Assembly: GCA_963789495.1 (NCBI GenBank)
Contig: CAWBLP010000012.1
Span: 62,001-126,000, forward strand
DNA length: 64,000 nucleotides
Direction of reading: 5' to 3'
DNA from: CAWBLP01 sp963789495
GTDB lineage: Bacteria; Pseudomonadota; Alphaproteobacteria; Acetobacterales; Acetobacteraceae
Shown: one piece after another, positions 9,312-18,458 of the stretch
How the letters are laid out: each line of letters starts with the position of its first letter
Position numbering within the stretch: position 1 is the first letter of the stretch
The notes under the pieces: model-generated
What the model was told of the DNA's origin: nothing
Seen by the model: only the letters and a program-made list of their open reading frames with translations
The model's database searches: none
Program-made: the position numbers and the translations under genes

Positions 9312-11213
9312 TCAGTCCGCCAGCGCTGGCGCAAGCCCCTGCTGCAGGGCGTCACGCAGGCCGGTCATCACGCTGTCCCAGTCGCCAGGCACGGGCTGGC
9401 GGAACAGCCGTGCAGTTGGATACCAGGGGGTATCTTCACGCTCCAGCAGCCAGCGCCAGCAGGAATCGAACCGATTGATGATCCACACCTTCTTGCCCAA
9501 TGCGCCGGCCACGTGGGCAACCGCGGTATCCACCGTGATCACCAGATCCAACCCGGCCACCATTGCTGCCGTGTCGGCGAAATCCTCCAGTTCGTCAGTC
9601 CAATCGTGCAGCACCATGCCCGGGGGAACGGCCCGCGCCTCCACGGCCGGTTCGCCCTTCTGCAGCGACACCAGACTGATCCCGGGCAGGCTGCCGAGCG
9701 GGGCGAACCGGGCGAGCGTGACGGATCGCCGCAGGTCGGTGGCATGCATGAGCGGATCATCGGGCCTGCGGCTGCCGGCCCAGACGATCCCAACGCGCAA
9801 CCCCGGCAGGGCCGCGAGCCGCTGCCGCCACGCGGCTGCCATTGCGGGATCAGCACGGAGATAGGGAATGCTGGCCGGAATGGTCGCCAACGTCGTGCCG
9901 AACGCATGGGGCAGGCTGAGCAACGGGCAGTGCAGGTCGTAGTCGGGCAAGGCATCGCCCCGGGAAAACACCGCGGAGACGCCTTCCAGGGAAGTGAGCA
10001 GTTGCCGCAGCGGGGCCTGCACTTCCATCACCACCCTGGCGCCTCGGTCGGCCGCCAGCGTCGCGTAGCGGCAGAACTGCAGCGTATCGCCCAGCCCCTG
10101 TTCAGCGTGCAGCAGCAACGTCCGGCCCGCCAGATCCGCCTGTCCCAGCCAGAGCGGCTGCGCCAACCGGCGCTGGCCGCGTCGCAGGCGCGGGGCCTGC
10201 CAGCGCCACTCGAATTCCCGCCAGCCGGTATCAAAGTCTCCGGCCGCCAACGACCACATGCTGCGGTTCATGTGCGCGTCGGCATAGTCCTTGTTCAGCG
10301 CCAGGGCCTGGTCGAAACTGGCCAACGCCGCCTCCAGACGACCGATCGCCAGCAACGCCACGCCGCGGTTGTTCAGGGCCTCCGGCCAGTCCCTCCGCAG
10401 CGCGACCGCCCGGTCATAGCAGGCCACCGCCGCTTCATGGCGATTGAGTCCCATCAGCGCGATGCCGGAATTGTTCAGTGCGCCGGGATGGTTGGGATCG
10501 AGCGCAATGACCCGTTCATAGGCGGCCAGCGCTTCCTCGGCGCGATTGAGGTCATGCAGCGCGTTGGCTCGGTTATAGATCGCCTGCGCATAGTCGGGCC
10601 GCAGGCGGACGGCCTCATCGAAGCTGGCCAGCGCCTCCTCCCGGCGGTGCAGGTTCAGCAGCAGATCGCCACGATTGTTGAACGCTTCCGGGTAATTCGG
10701 CCGCAGCGCGATCGACTGGTCGTAGCTTGCCAGGGCCTGCCCTGCCCGATTTGCCGCGCGCAGAACGTTGCCGCGGTTGAAATAAGCCTCGGCATAGTCG
10801 GGCCGAAGCTGGATGGCCTTGTCGTACGACTCCAGTGCCTCCTGATGCATGCCGAGTTGTTCGAGGACGATGCCTCGATTGTTGTAGACCTCGGCATAAT
10901 CGGGCCGCAGCGCGATCGCCCGATCATAACTGCGCAACGCCTCATTCGGCTGGCCCGCCGCCCGCTGCGCGATCCCCAGATTGCTGTGCAGCATCGGGTG
11001 CTGCGGCGCGATGGCAACCGCTTCGCCGATGCGCCGGGCGGCATCTGCCGGCTTGCCTCGCTGCAACGCAATAATGCCCAGCAGGTGCAAGGCGTCGACG
11101 TTCCTGCGGTCGGTGACCAGCACCTTCCGGCAGGCTGCCTCGGCTGCGTCGGGTTTGCCTTGCTGATGCAGGGTCAACGCCTGGCGGAGCAGGGTGATCG
11201 GGGCCTCTGACAT
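9312..11213 (-). CDS. Large TPR-repeat protein with GT9-like glycosyltransferase domain
   Basis: Protein of 633 residues. Residues ~1-330 are about nine tandem 34-residue TPRs, many with the pattern 'A..(Y/F)NRG..L...(G/N)R..EAL.SYD.AI.LRPDYA'. Residues ~340-620 form the heptosyltransferase-like domain: LLLHAEQGLGDTLQFCRYA, YDLHCPLLSLPHAFGT, RVGIVWAGSRRPDD and LVITVDTAVAHVAGALGKK. The domain is related to that of the gene at 139-1398 and to bacterial O-GlcNAc-transferase-like proteins, so protein or surface glycosylation is the likely role. The DNA encoding the TPRs is internally repetitive. It is divergent from the DUF6065 gene at 11445. Confidence 0.85.
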   Translation of the reverse strand: MSEAPITLLRQALTLHQQGKPDAAEAACRKVLVTDRRNVDALHLLGIIALQRGKPADAARRIGEAVAIAPQHPMLHSNLGIAQRAAGQPNEALRSYDRAIALRPDYAEVYNNRGIVLEQLGMHQEALESYDKAIQLRPDYAEAYFNRGNVLRAANRAGQALASYDQSIALRPNYPEAFNNRGDLLLNLHRREEALASFDEAVRLRPDYAQAIYNRANALHDLNRAEEALAAYERVIALDPNHPGALNNSGIALMGLNRHEAAVACYDRAVALRRDWPEALNNRGVALLAIGRLEAALASFDQALALNKDYADAHMNRSMWSLAAGDFDTGWREFEWRWQAPRLRRGQRRLAQPLWLGQADLAGRTLLLHAEQGLGDTLQFCRYATLAADRGARVVMEVQAPLRQLLTSLEGVSAVFSRGDALPDYDLHCPLLSLPHAFGTTLATIPASIPYLRADPAMAAAWRQRLAALPGLRVGIVWAGSRRPDDPLMHATDLRRSVTLARFAPLGSLPGISLVSLQKGEPAVEARAVPPGMVLHDWTDELEDFADTAAMVAGLDLVITVDTAVAHVAGALGKKVWIINRFDSCWRWLLEREDTPWYPTARLFRQPVPGDWDSVMTGLRDALQQGLAPALAD

Positions 11214-11444
11214 AGGTTCTGCTCCGCTGTGGCCGCCGGCCAGATCAGGCCAGTCCAGACCTTCTGATACCGCAACGGCGAGCGCGGGGGGCTGCTGCGC
11301 CGATCGGCATGCAGTGCCGAGATAGCAGAGGATCGGCGTGTTTGTCGTTGCCGTTTATTGGTAATGCCTTCGCAGTTCGTTTCGGGCATAAGAGATGGCC
11401 GCTATGCTGCGGCCGATCTGGACCGTCGTCGCCGGAAGCTCAAA

Positions 11445-13015
11445 ATGAATTCCCCTCGAACTCGAAGCCTTCAGGCTGCATCCGACCGTTCCGCCTCTGG
11501 TAGCCAGCACGGCCGATCGCGTGTGGATGGATGCGTTCCCGGATCGTCATGCCTATCGCTGCCTGCCGCTGGCCATCGCCAACGCCCATTCATGGGAGGT
11601 GCTGGCTCCCGGCGGTTTCGAAGTCACCTGGAATGGCCAGACCTCGTCCGCCAATCTGACCGTCCGCCCGCTGGAGGACTGGCCCGCCGACCTTCCGTTC
11701 GACGATTTCGCCCGGTCCAATTTCAGCCGCGGCATCGTCACCATGCACACCGGCTATCTGTTCCGCACGCCCCCGGGCTGGAGCCTGCTGGCCACCGGTC
11801 CGTTCAACGAGCCACGGGTCGGCATTGCCCCATTGAGCGGCATCATCGAGACCGACTGGCTGCCTTACCCATTCACCATGAACTGGCAGATGCTGGACGC
11901 CGGCACCGTGCGCTTCCAGAAGGATGAGGCGTTCTGCGCGGTAATGCCCATTCCCAAGAATTATCTGCCGGATTGGGATGTGGTGATTCACGACATGGCG
12001 GACGATCCCGTGCTGTCCGCGGAGCAGGCAACGTTCCGGGCCTCGCGGGAGGACTTCATGGCACGCATGCAGGCCGAGGAGCCGGAGGCGCTGCGCGAGG
12101 CCTGGCAACGCCACTACTTCGTCGGCCGCCACCCGGATGGGACGCGGGTCGACGACCATGTCAACAAGCTGCGGCTGGCGGATCCGCGCGACCTCACCGG
12201 CTCGCGGCCACTCTATGCGCATGACGACACACGGTCGCCGCTGGCCGCCGAACGGCTTGCTCGGCAGGCGCGTGGTGAGCCAGAATCGCCGGCTGCCTTA
12301 TGGCGCGCCGACAGCGTATTGAACGAGATCGATCAGCACCAGGACGAGCGCAACGAGGCGGGGCGCCGGCGGCTGGATGAGGGCACGCTGCACCGTTCGC
12401 CCAACACCATGGACGTGACCGCGGACATGGAGCCGGACGCGTTCGATTTCATCTGCCAGCGCGGCTTCCTCACCGCGAGCGAATGCGCGGTGCTGGTCGA
12501 TACTGCCAAGGCGCTGTCGGACCGGCAGCATGTCGAGGACATCGCCGATCCCTACTGGAAGGGCCGCATCACCTTCTTCACGGATGTACCTGGAAACCTT
12601 TCCCGAGGCGGCGGCCTTGATGCGTCAGGCGCAGGCCCGCATCACCCGGCTGTTGCAGGATTTTTACCGCCTGACTGTCCCGGTGTTTGCCGATACCGTG
12701 CAACTGGTGCAGTGGCGGGAAGGCATGTTCATGCCTCCGCATGCCGATCGGGCCAATCGTGACGGCTCGCGCCACGGCATGCCGCATCGCGACTTCGCCA
12801 GTATCGTCTATCTCAACGACGATTATGCCGGTGGCGAACTGTACTTCCCGCGGCTCGACATGGTGTTGAAGCCGGAAGCCGGCATGCTCGCCGCCTTCAC
12901 CGGCGGCTGGCACCACGAACATGCGGTGCTGCGGGTCCGCTCGGGACTGCGCCTGACCATGCCGGCCTTCTACACGCTCGAGGCTGGTCGGAAGGATCGC
13001 ACCTTCTACGGGTGA
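11445..13015 (+). CDS. DUF6065 protein fused to a 2OG-Fe(II) oxygenase (two frameshifts)
   Basis: Two domains in one gene. The first ~260 residues match the DUF6065 family (WMDAFPDRHAYRCLPL, TGYLFRTPPGWSL, ETDWLPYPFTMNWQ). After a linker, the C-terminal ~190 residues are a prolyl-4-hydroxylase-like oxygenase: iron ligands H-x-D in MPPHADR, a distal His in GWHHEHAV, a 2-oxoglutarate Arg in GLRLTM, and the strand YAGGELYFPRL. Reading through needs removal of one C in the CCCC run at 11452-11455 and one G near 12586. That leaves exactly 523 codons starting at ATG 11445, which has GGAAG upstream. Without the corrections only a fragment starting near 11521 and a second one from about 12584 are seen. 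The target of the oxygenase is unknown; the neighbouring TPR/glycosyltransferase suggests surface or peptide modification. Sequence error is more likely than real gene loss. Confidence 0.75.
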
Positions 13016-13087
13016 CGCCGGGGCCGGGCGCGCAATGCGTCCGTCTGCAGCCGCGTGCGCCGTGGGTGGATTATCCGAGCGCTCCTG

Positions 13088-14044
13088 TCAGCCGGCCGCC
13101 GTCGTGACGGGGCGCACGCCGAGGATATGCGCGATCGCATAGGTCAGATCCGGGCGATTCAACGTGTAGAAGTGGAACTCGTCCACGCCATTGGCCTGCA
13201 ACAGCCGCACCTGCTCCGCGGTCAGCACCGCCGCCACCATCCGGCGGATTTCCGGGTCGTCCTCGGTGCCGTCGAACAGATGCGACATCCACTCGGGGAT
13301 GCTGGCGCCGCACATCGCCGCCATCCGCCGCAGGCCGGCCAGATTGGTCACCGGCATGATGCCGGGAACGATCGGCGCGGTGATCCCGGCCGCCAGGCAG
13401 CGGTCCAGAAAGCGCAGGAAGATCTCTCCGTCGAAGAAGAACTGCGTGATGGCGCGCGTCGCGCCGGCGTCCAGCTTGCGCTTCAGATTGTCCAGGTCGG
13501 CATCCGCACTCAGCGCCGATGGGTGCATCTCGGGGTATGCGGCCACCGAAATCTCGAAATCCGCCACCCGTCGCAGCCCGGCCACCAGGTCCGCCGCGAA
13601 CGGATAACCATCGGGGTGCGGCTCATACGCGGTGCCCGGCGGCGGATCGCCGCGCAGCGCCACGATATGGCGGACCCCCGCCGCCCAGTATTGGCTCGCC
13701 ACGGCGTCGACCTCATCCCGCGACGCGCCGACGCAGGTCAGATGCGCCGCCGGCACCAGCTGCGTATCGGTCACCAGCCGCGCCACGGTGGCGTGGGTGC
13801 GGGCCTGCGTCGTGCCGCCGGCACCATAGGTCACCGAAACGAAACGCGGCGCCAGGGGTTCCAGCTTGCGGATGCAGGTCCACAACTGCTGCTCCAATGC
13901 CTCGGTCTTCGGCGGGAAGAACTCAAACGACAGCAGCGGCGGCTTGTGGCTTGCGCCACGCGGCGGCAGACTGCTGAAGCGCGGACCGCTCACCCAGCGT
14001 TCCAGCGTGGGCGGCAGGCTCTCAGGCGGGAGGTTGGCGTTCAT
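13088..14044 (-). CDS. metF: Methylenetetrahydrofolate reductase
   Basis: Reduces 5,10-methylene-THF to 5-methyl-THF with FAD, feeding methionine synthesis. Protein of 318 residues. The TIM-barrel motifs are clear: LSFEFFPPKTE near the N-terminus (catalytic Glu), RFVSVTYGAGG, HLTCVGASRDEV, IVALRGDPP (folate-site Asp), ISVAAYPEMHP, AITQFFFD and IVPGIMPVTN. The start at 14044 (MNANLPP) is chosen because the upstream in-frame extension has no family resemblance. It is divergent from mlaA, sharing a 230-bp intergenic region. Confidence 0.95.
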   Translation of the reverse strand: MNANLPPESLPPTLERWVSGPRFSSLPPRGASHKPPLLSFEFFPPKTEALEQQLWTCIRKLEPLAPRFVSVTYGAGGTTQARTHATVARLVTDTQLVPAAHLTCVGASRDEVDAVASQYWAAGVRHIVALRGDPPPGTAYEPHPDGYPFAADLVAGLRRVADFEISVAAYPEMHPSALSADADLDNLKRKLDAGATRAITQFFFDGEIFLRFLDRCLAAGITAPIVPGIMPVTNLAGLRRMAAMCGASIPEWMSHLFDGTEDDPEIRRMVAAVLTAEQVRLLQANGVDEFHFYTLNRPDLTYAIAHILGVRPVTTAAG

Positions 14045-14274
14045 GCGCCTTCCATCGCAAACACCGGGCCTGCAACGCAAGCATTCGTGCAAATCGAATG
14101 CTGGCCGGTCACGGCCCGTTGTGTCACCGTTCCGTTGCCTCTGCCCGTTCTCGTGCTACAACGCTCACGAAAACCTCACTCGCCTCCCGTTCCAATCGGC
14201 GGGCGGGCCGCCATCTCCTGTGAGCCTTCGATGCGGGGAATGTTCGTGGCTCGTGCGCCTGCCCGAGGACCAAG

Positions 14275-15105
14275 ATGCGCGTCTCCCTGTCCCACACCGT
14301 CTTTCTTGCTGGCCTTGTCGTGTTGGGCTCACTCGCCGGTTGCGCGACCCGCCCTCCGGTGGATGATCCCGAAGCCGTTGCTGAATTTGAACAGACCAAC
14401 GATCCGCTGGAACCCACCAACCGTGTGTTCTACGCAATCAACAACGGACTGGACACGGTGATCCTGAAGCCCGCCGCCCAGGCGTACAGATACGTCCTGC
14501 CGGACCCGGTGCGTAACGGCATCCATAACGTCCTGGCCAACCTCGGCACGCCCGTTCAGCTCGGCAACGATATGCTGGAGGGCAAGCCACGCCGCGCCGG
14601 CGACACCACGATGCGCTTCCTGATCAACACGACCGTCGGTGTGCTGGGCATCTTCGACGTGGCCAAGGGCTGGGGCTATCCGGAGCACGACGCCGATTTC
14701 GGCATGACACTGGCCAATTGGGGCGTCTCGGAAGGGCCGTTCCTGTTCCTGCCGATCCTGGGTCCCAGCGACCCGCGTGACGCCGTGGGGTTCGGCGTGG
14801 ACCAGGCGATGGATCCGTTCACCTGGGTCGGCCAGGGCACCACGGTCACCGTGCTGAACTGGAGCCGGTTCGGGGTCAACGCCGTTGACCAGCGCTCCCG
14901 CGTACTGGACGCCATCGATCAGATCAAAAAGACTGCATTGGACCCCTATGCGACCTTCCGCAGCCTGTATCGGCAGCACCGGCAGTCCCAGATAGAAACG
15001 CTGAAGGACGATAACCGTATGACGATCCCGGTCTGGTTCCCTGATCAGGCCGGACCAGTGGGGAACCAGGACACACCGACCGGCACTCCTCTTGGTTACA
15101 AGTGA
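14275..15105 (+). CDS. mlaA: MlaA/VacJ outer-membrane lipoprotein
   Basis: Outer-membrane component that removes misplaced phospholipids and passes them to the periplasmic carrier MlaC. Protein of 276 residues with a lipoprotein signal (FLAGLVVLGSLAGC, lipobox LAGC, Cys ~23) and the family blocks NDPLEPTNRVFYAINNGLD, NVLANLGTPVQLGNDMLEG and FGMTLANWGVSEGPFLFLPILGP (the last crossing the pore-forming helices). GAGGA five bases before the ATG is a good ribosome-binding site. mlaC follows after 19 bp on the same strand; the inner-membrane mlaFED genes are not in the window. Confidence 0.93.
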   Translation: MRVSLSHTVFLAGLVVLGSLAGCATRPPVDDPEAVAEFEQTNDPLEPTNRVFYAINNGLDTVILKPAAQAYRYVLPDPVRNGIHNVLANLGTPVQLGNDMLEGKPRRAGDTTMRFLINTTVGVLGIFDVAKGWGYPEHDADFGMTLANWGVSEGPFLFLPILGPSDPRDAVGFGVDQAMDPFTWVGQGTTVTVLNWSRFGVNAVDQRSRVLDAIDQIKKTALDPYATFRSLYRQHRQSQIETLKDDNRMTIPVWFPDQAGPVGNQDTPTGTPLGYK

Positions 15106-15124
15106 CTGTAGAACGGGAACCCGC

Positions 15125-15748
15125 ATGCTCCATCGCCGCCACTTCCTGACCTTGACCGCCGGCCTGACCCTGGCCGGCCTTGTCGCCTCGCCAGCGCGGC
15201 TCTGGGCGCAGGCCGGGGGCAATCGTGCCACCAGCTTCGTCAAGCAGACCGGAGACCGGATGGTGGCCATCGTCAACGGGCCGGGCAGCACGCAGCAGAA
15301 GCGCCAGGCACTGACCCAGATCGTCGATCAGACCGTCGACGTGGACGGTGTGGGGCGGTTCTGCCTGGGCCGCTACTGGCGGCAGGCGTCGCCCGACCAG
15401 CAGAAGCGTTACCTCGCGCTGTTCCACCAGGTCCTGGTGACCAACATCACCGCCAAGCTGGGTGACTATCAGGGCGTGAAGTTCGACGTCGGCCGCGCGG
15501 TGCCCGAGGGCGAGACCGTAAAAGTCGCCACCGTCGTCAACCGGCCGAACAATCCCCCGACCAATGTCGACTGGGTGATCAGCAACCCGTCCAGCGACCC
15601 CAAGATCGTCGATGTGGTGGCCGAGGGGACATCGCTCCGGCTGACCCAACGCAGCGACTATGCGTCCTACCTGCATCACAACGGCAACAGCATCGATGCG
15701 CTGATCAGCGCGATGCGCCAGCAGGTGGAGCAGTTTCAAGCCGGTTAG
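15125..15748 (+). CDS. mlaC: MlaC-family periplasmic phospholipid-binding protein
   Basis: Periplasmic shuttle between MlaA and the inner-membrane Mla transporter. Protein of 207 residues with an export signal beginning MLHRRHFLTLTAGLTLAGL and ending near RLWAQA; the RRHF pair looks Tat-like. The mature part has the Ttg2D/MlaC features TVDVDGVGRFCLGRYWRQASPDQQKRYLALF and a C-terminal 'LTQRSDYASYL..NGNSIDALISAM' segment. It starts 19 bp after mlaA, so co-transcription is near certain. Its last codons overlap the convergent GNAT gene by 4 bp. Confidence 0.92.
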   Translation: MLHRRHFLTLTAGLTLAGLVASPARLWAQAGGNRATSFVKQTGDRMVAIVNGPGSTQQKRQALTQIVDQTVDVDGVGRFCLGRYWRQASPDQQKRYLALFHQVLVTNITAKLGDYQGVKFDVGRAVPEGETVKVATVVNRPNNPPTNVDWVISNPSSDPKIVDVVAEGTSLRLTQRSDYASYLHHNGNSIDALISAMRQQVEQFQAG

Positions 15749-16275
15749 CGCAGTCGTGCGGGGCCATTCGTCCGGCTCAGGCTCTCGTAAAGCACCATCG
15801 GCCAGCCGTTCTGGCTGAACGCATCGGCTTCGGCCATGCCGATGGCGCCCAGCACGGTGCGCGAGGCGAAGTTGCTCGCCCGCGCCACCGCAACGATGCG
15901 GGCCAAGCCAGCCTGATCATGGCCGAAGCGCAACGCCGCCGCCGCCGCCTCGCGCGCCAGGCCGCGACCCTGGACCTCCGGCCATACGGCAAAGCGCAGG
16001 GCCACGCCGCGGCCGTCGGGCCGAGCTTCGAGGCCGGTGATGCCGACGAACTTGCCTCCTGCCGCCTCCCGGATGGCCCACATGCCGAAGCCGTTGGCAC
16101 CCCAGGCGATCACGTCATCCGCCAGCTCCGCGGCAGTCTGGCGCGGCGAGCGCACGCCGCCCAGCATGATGGCGAACACCCGTGGATCCGCCTTGATCGC
16201 CTGCAGGTCGGGCAGATCGGCGCCGCCGACCGGGGTCAGCACCAGGCGCCCGGTGCGCAGCGTGGCGGCCGTCAT
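15745..16275 (-). CDS. GNAT-family N-acetyltransferase
   Basis: Protein of 176 residues of the RimJ/RimL-like branch. It begins LRTGRLVLTPVGGADLPDL, has the central strand FVGITGLEARPDGRGVALRFAVWPEVQGRGLA (acetyl-CoA pyrophosphate loop Q/R-G-R-G-L-A), and ARASNFASRTVLGAIGM, where an asparagine and the SRTVLGAIG helix complete the fold. The acceptor substrate (ribosomal protein N-terminus, amino acid or antibiotic) cannot be inferred. It lies 39 bp downstream of the aldolase on the same strand. Confidence 0.85.
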   Translation of the reverse strand: MTAATLRTGRLVLTPVGGADLPDLQAIKADPRVFAIMLGGVRSPRQTAAELADDVIAWGANGFGMWAIREAAGGKFVGITGLEARPDGRGVALRFAVWPEVQGRGLAREAAAAALRFGHDQAGLARIVAVARASNFASRTVLGAIGMAEADAFSQNGWPMVLYESLSRTNGPARLR

Positions 16276-16314
16276 GGCCAGCCCGCCTCATCGGTCGGAG
16301 AGCCGTCGCCGCAA

Positions 16315-17064
16315 TCAGGCGCGGTAGCCCGGGTCGATCCGATCGAGCAGGCGAAGATACGCGGGCCACTCAGCCGAGGCCCGCCCTCCGTCATGCTTCT
16401 CGTATTGCGCGGCGACGCGCTCACAGACCTGCGCCGGGATCTCCAGCAGTTCGGCGCCGGTTGCCTCCATCTGCAACTGTATCCGCGCCGCACGCACGAA
16501 CTCCTTCATCAGGCTGAACGCCTCGCGCGCGGTAGCGCCGACTGTGGTGATGCCGTGATGGCGCATGATGAGGGCGCGGTTGCGACCAAGCGCCGCGACG
16601 ATGCGCTCGCGCTCGTCGAAGCTGTCGGTGAGGCCTTCGTAGTCGTGATAGCCGACGCGGTTGTAGAAGCGCATCGCGTTTTGCGACAGCGGCCGCAGCC
16701 CATGCGCCAGGCCGGACAATGCGATGCCTTCCTCGGGATGCACGTGGACCGAGCAGTTCACGACGGGTCGGCCGCGCAACACGCCGCTATGCAGGGTGAA
16801 ACCGGGCCGGTTGACGCCGGCACGCTCGTCGAGATCGTCGTCCATGCTGACCTCCACGAGATTGGCCGCAGTCACCTCCGTGTACAGCAGCTCGTGGCGC
16901 TTGATCAGGAAATGGCGCGGATTCGAGGGCAGGCGCATGGCGGCATGGTTGAAGATCACATCGCCCCAACCGTAATGGTCCAGCAGGCGATACACCGCGG
17001 CGAGATCGACGCGAACCTCCCGGTCGGCGTCGGCGATGCTGACCGCTCCCGTGGCGACATCCAT
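16315..17064 (-). CDS. Class II aldolase/adducin family protein
   Basis: Protein of 249 residues. It shows the family metal-binding pattern: VNCSVHVHPEEGIALSG (His-x-His) and LIMRHHGITTVGATAREAF (third His), plus LLYTEVTAANLVEV with an acidic residue near the active site. The first helix region DVIFNHAAMRLP replaces the commoner 'NHIS.R'. Family members are sugar-phosphate aldolases or decarboxylase-like enzymes; this one is closest in style to the short aldolase II proteins of unknown substrate. The ATG at 17064 (MDVATG) is preferred to a GTG nine codons upstream because AAGGGATG lies just before it. Confidence 0.85.
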   Translation of the reverse strand: MDVATGAVSIADADREVRVDLAAVYRLLDHYGWGDVIFNHAAMRLPSNPRHFLIKRHELLYTEVTAANLVEVSMDDDLDERAGVNRPGFTLHSGVLRGRPVVNCSVHVHPEEGIALSGLAHGLRPLSQNAMRFYNRVGYHDYEGLTDSFDERERIVAALGRNRALIMRHHGITTVGATAREAFSLMKEFVRAARIQLQMEATGAELLEIPAQVCERVAAQYEKHDGGRASAEWPAYLRLLDRIDPGYRA

Positions 17065-17377
17065 GACTCGTTCATCCCTTGGCCGGATCACCCGACGGTA
17101 GGTCAGCGCGGATCGTCGCGCAAATGCGCTCTGGACCGGCCCGGGATTGCGACCGATGACGGCCGGCTGTCCGGTCCGCGAGGCGCGCTGGTCGGAGCGG
17201 CAGTGCGGCCGTAGCCACGAGCGTTGGGTCGGGTTGAGAGCTTCGCCGGTGGCATTATCGGTTTGTTAGCCGCAATGCCGGAGGAATAGGGCCGGACACC
17301 ATTGGCCCGTTGCGGGCGCTGCGCAGGGATGTGCCGCGACACGGAAGCAGGGACTGTCACAGCGAGGTGGCAACGAC
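17065..17377. other. Divergent intergenic region (aldolase / sulfotransferase)
   Basis: 313 bp between divergent genes, expected to hold both promoters. No coding frame, repeat or clear promoter motif could be supported. Confidence 0.5.
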
Positions 17378-18292
17378 ATGACGGCAGCGTCGGGAGAAGC
17401 CGGCTTCAGCGTGTCCGACGGAACGCAGGTCCAGCCTGGCAGTCCGTTTTTCATCACGGGGTCAGGACGATGCGGCACGACCCTGATGCGAAGACTGGTG
17501 GTCGAACGCACCCATGCCGTGGTTCCGCCCGAGAACTACACCCTGGCCTTGAGCGCTCGCCTGATGGGCAGGGCCGGCACCGACTGGCGTCTGTTCTGCC
17601 GGCTGGTGTTGCGGGAGATGCGAAGGGACGCCGGGATCTGGAAGTATTTCGATCTCGATGAAGTGGCGACGCTACAGCATTTGGCCGGCATTCCCGACGA
17701 GTTTCGAGGTCTTGCGAATTTCTGGCATGCGTTTCATGCCATTTACGCCACTCGGATCGGCAAGCCGAGTACATCGCGTTGGGGCGATAAGACGCCGTCC
17801 AATGCTTATGCGCTGCCTTCCATTATCGAGATCTTCCCGCGGGCGAAGTTTATCTTCATGGTCCGCGACGTATTTGACATGTCCTATTCGTATGGCTCCA
17901 TGACGATCCCCGGCCGCCATGGTCAATTCGTGGACGGAGCGACGCGTTGGGTCCGGACCAACGAACGGATCCTGGCATTCTCCGAGGCCTATCCGGCGCA
18001 GGTGATCGTGGTCCGTTATGAGGAACTGGCGCGCTCGCCTGATCGGGAGATGGCGCGCGTGCTGGCGCATCTGGAGGTTCCGACCTTCTCGGCACTTGCG
18101 CTGAATGAATTGGAGGCTCGGGATATTGCTGCCATCCCCCACCTGGGAAACGTGCTGGGGGATGTCAGCGGCGATTTCACCGGCAAGGGCCGCGCCAATC
18201 TCGTGCAGGAGGTGAAGGATCGGATCGCGGCGATCGCTGCCCCGTTGCAGGCGGGTTTTGGCTATGAGCCGAGCGGCGCCCTGATCGGCTGA
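17378..18292 (+). CDS. Sulfotransferase-family protein
   Basis: Protein of 304 residues. The PAPS 5'-phosphosulfate loop is FFITGSGRCGTTLMRRL (residues ~24-40). The 3'-phosphate-binding segment is FPRAKFIFMVRDVFDMSYSY (residues ~150-170, with Arg and Ser). RWGDKTPSNAYALP in the middle is typical of bacterial sulfotransferases in which the GDKTP block follows the acceptor region. It probably sulfates a carbohydrate, lipid or small metabolite; acceptor unknown. It is monocistronic, between a divergent aldolase and the end of the atp operon. Confidence 0.88.
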   Translation: MTAASGEAGFSVSDGTQVQPGSPFFITGSGRCGTTLMRRLVVERTHAVVPPENYTLALSARLMGRAGTDWRLFCRLVLREMRRDAGIWKYFDLDEVATLQHLAGIPDEFRGLANFWHAFHAIYATRIGKPSTSRWGDKTPSNAYALPSIIEIFPRAKFIFMVRDVFDMSYSYGSMTIPGRHGQFVDGATRWVRTNERILAFSEAYPAQVIVVRYEELARSPDREMARVLAHLEVPTFSALALNELEARDIAAIPHLGNVLGDVSGDFTGKGRANLVQEVKDRIAAIAAPLQAGFGYEPSGALIG

Positions 18293-18302
18293 ACCGAAGA
18301 AT

Positions 18303-18352
18303 TGGGGCTTTGCTCCAAACCCCACCAGTAGGCGTTGCCTCCCGGGTCTCCA
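18303..18352 (+). repeat. Dispersed GGGGCTTTG-type intergenic repeat, copy 1
   Basis: About 50 bp just after the sulfotransferase. It matches the reverse complement of 29171-29220 at roughly 42 of 50 positions, sharing the cores GGGGCTTTG and ACCCCACCAG. It lies entirely between genes; the following 100 bp contain further short inverted GGGCGCAGCGCCC and GGGGCAACGTCCCC hairpins before the atpC stop. Confidence 0.7.
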
Positions 18353-18458
18353 ACAAATTCTCGCCCTGGCAATCGGATTCGGGTCCAAGGGCCGGACCCT
18401 GGGCGGAGTTTCAGGGCGCAGCGCCCTGTGATGGGGAGTTCAGGGGCAACGTCCCCAT

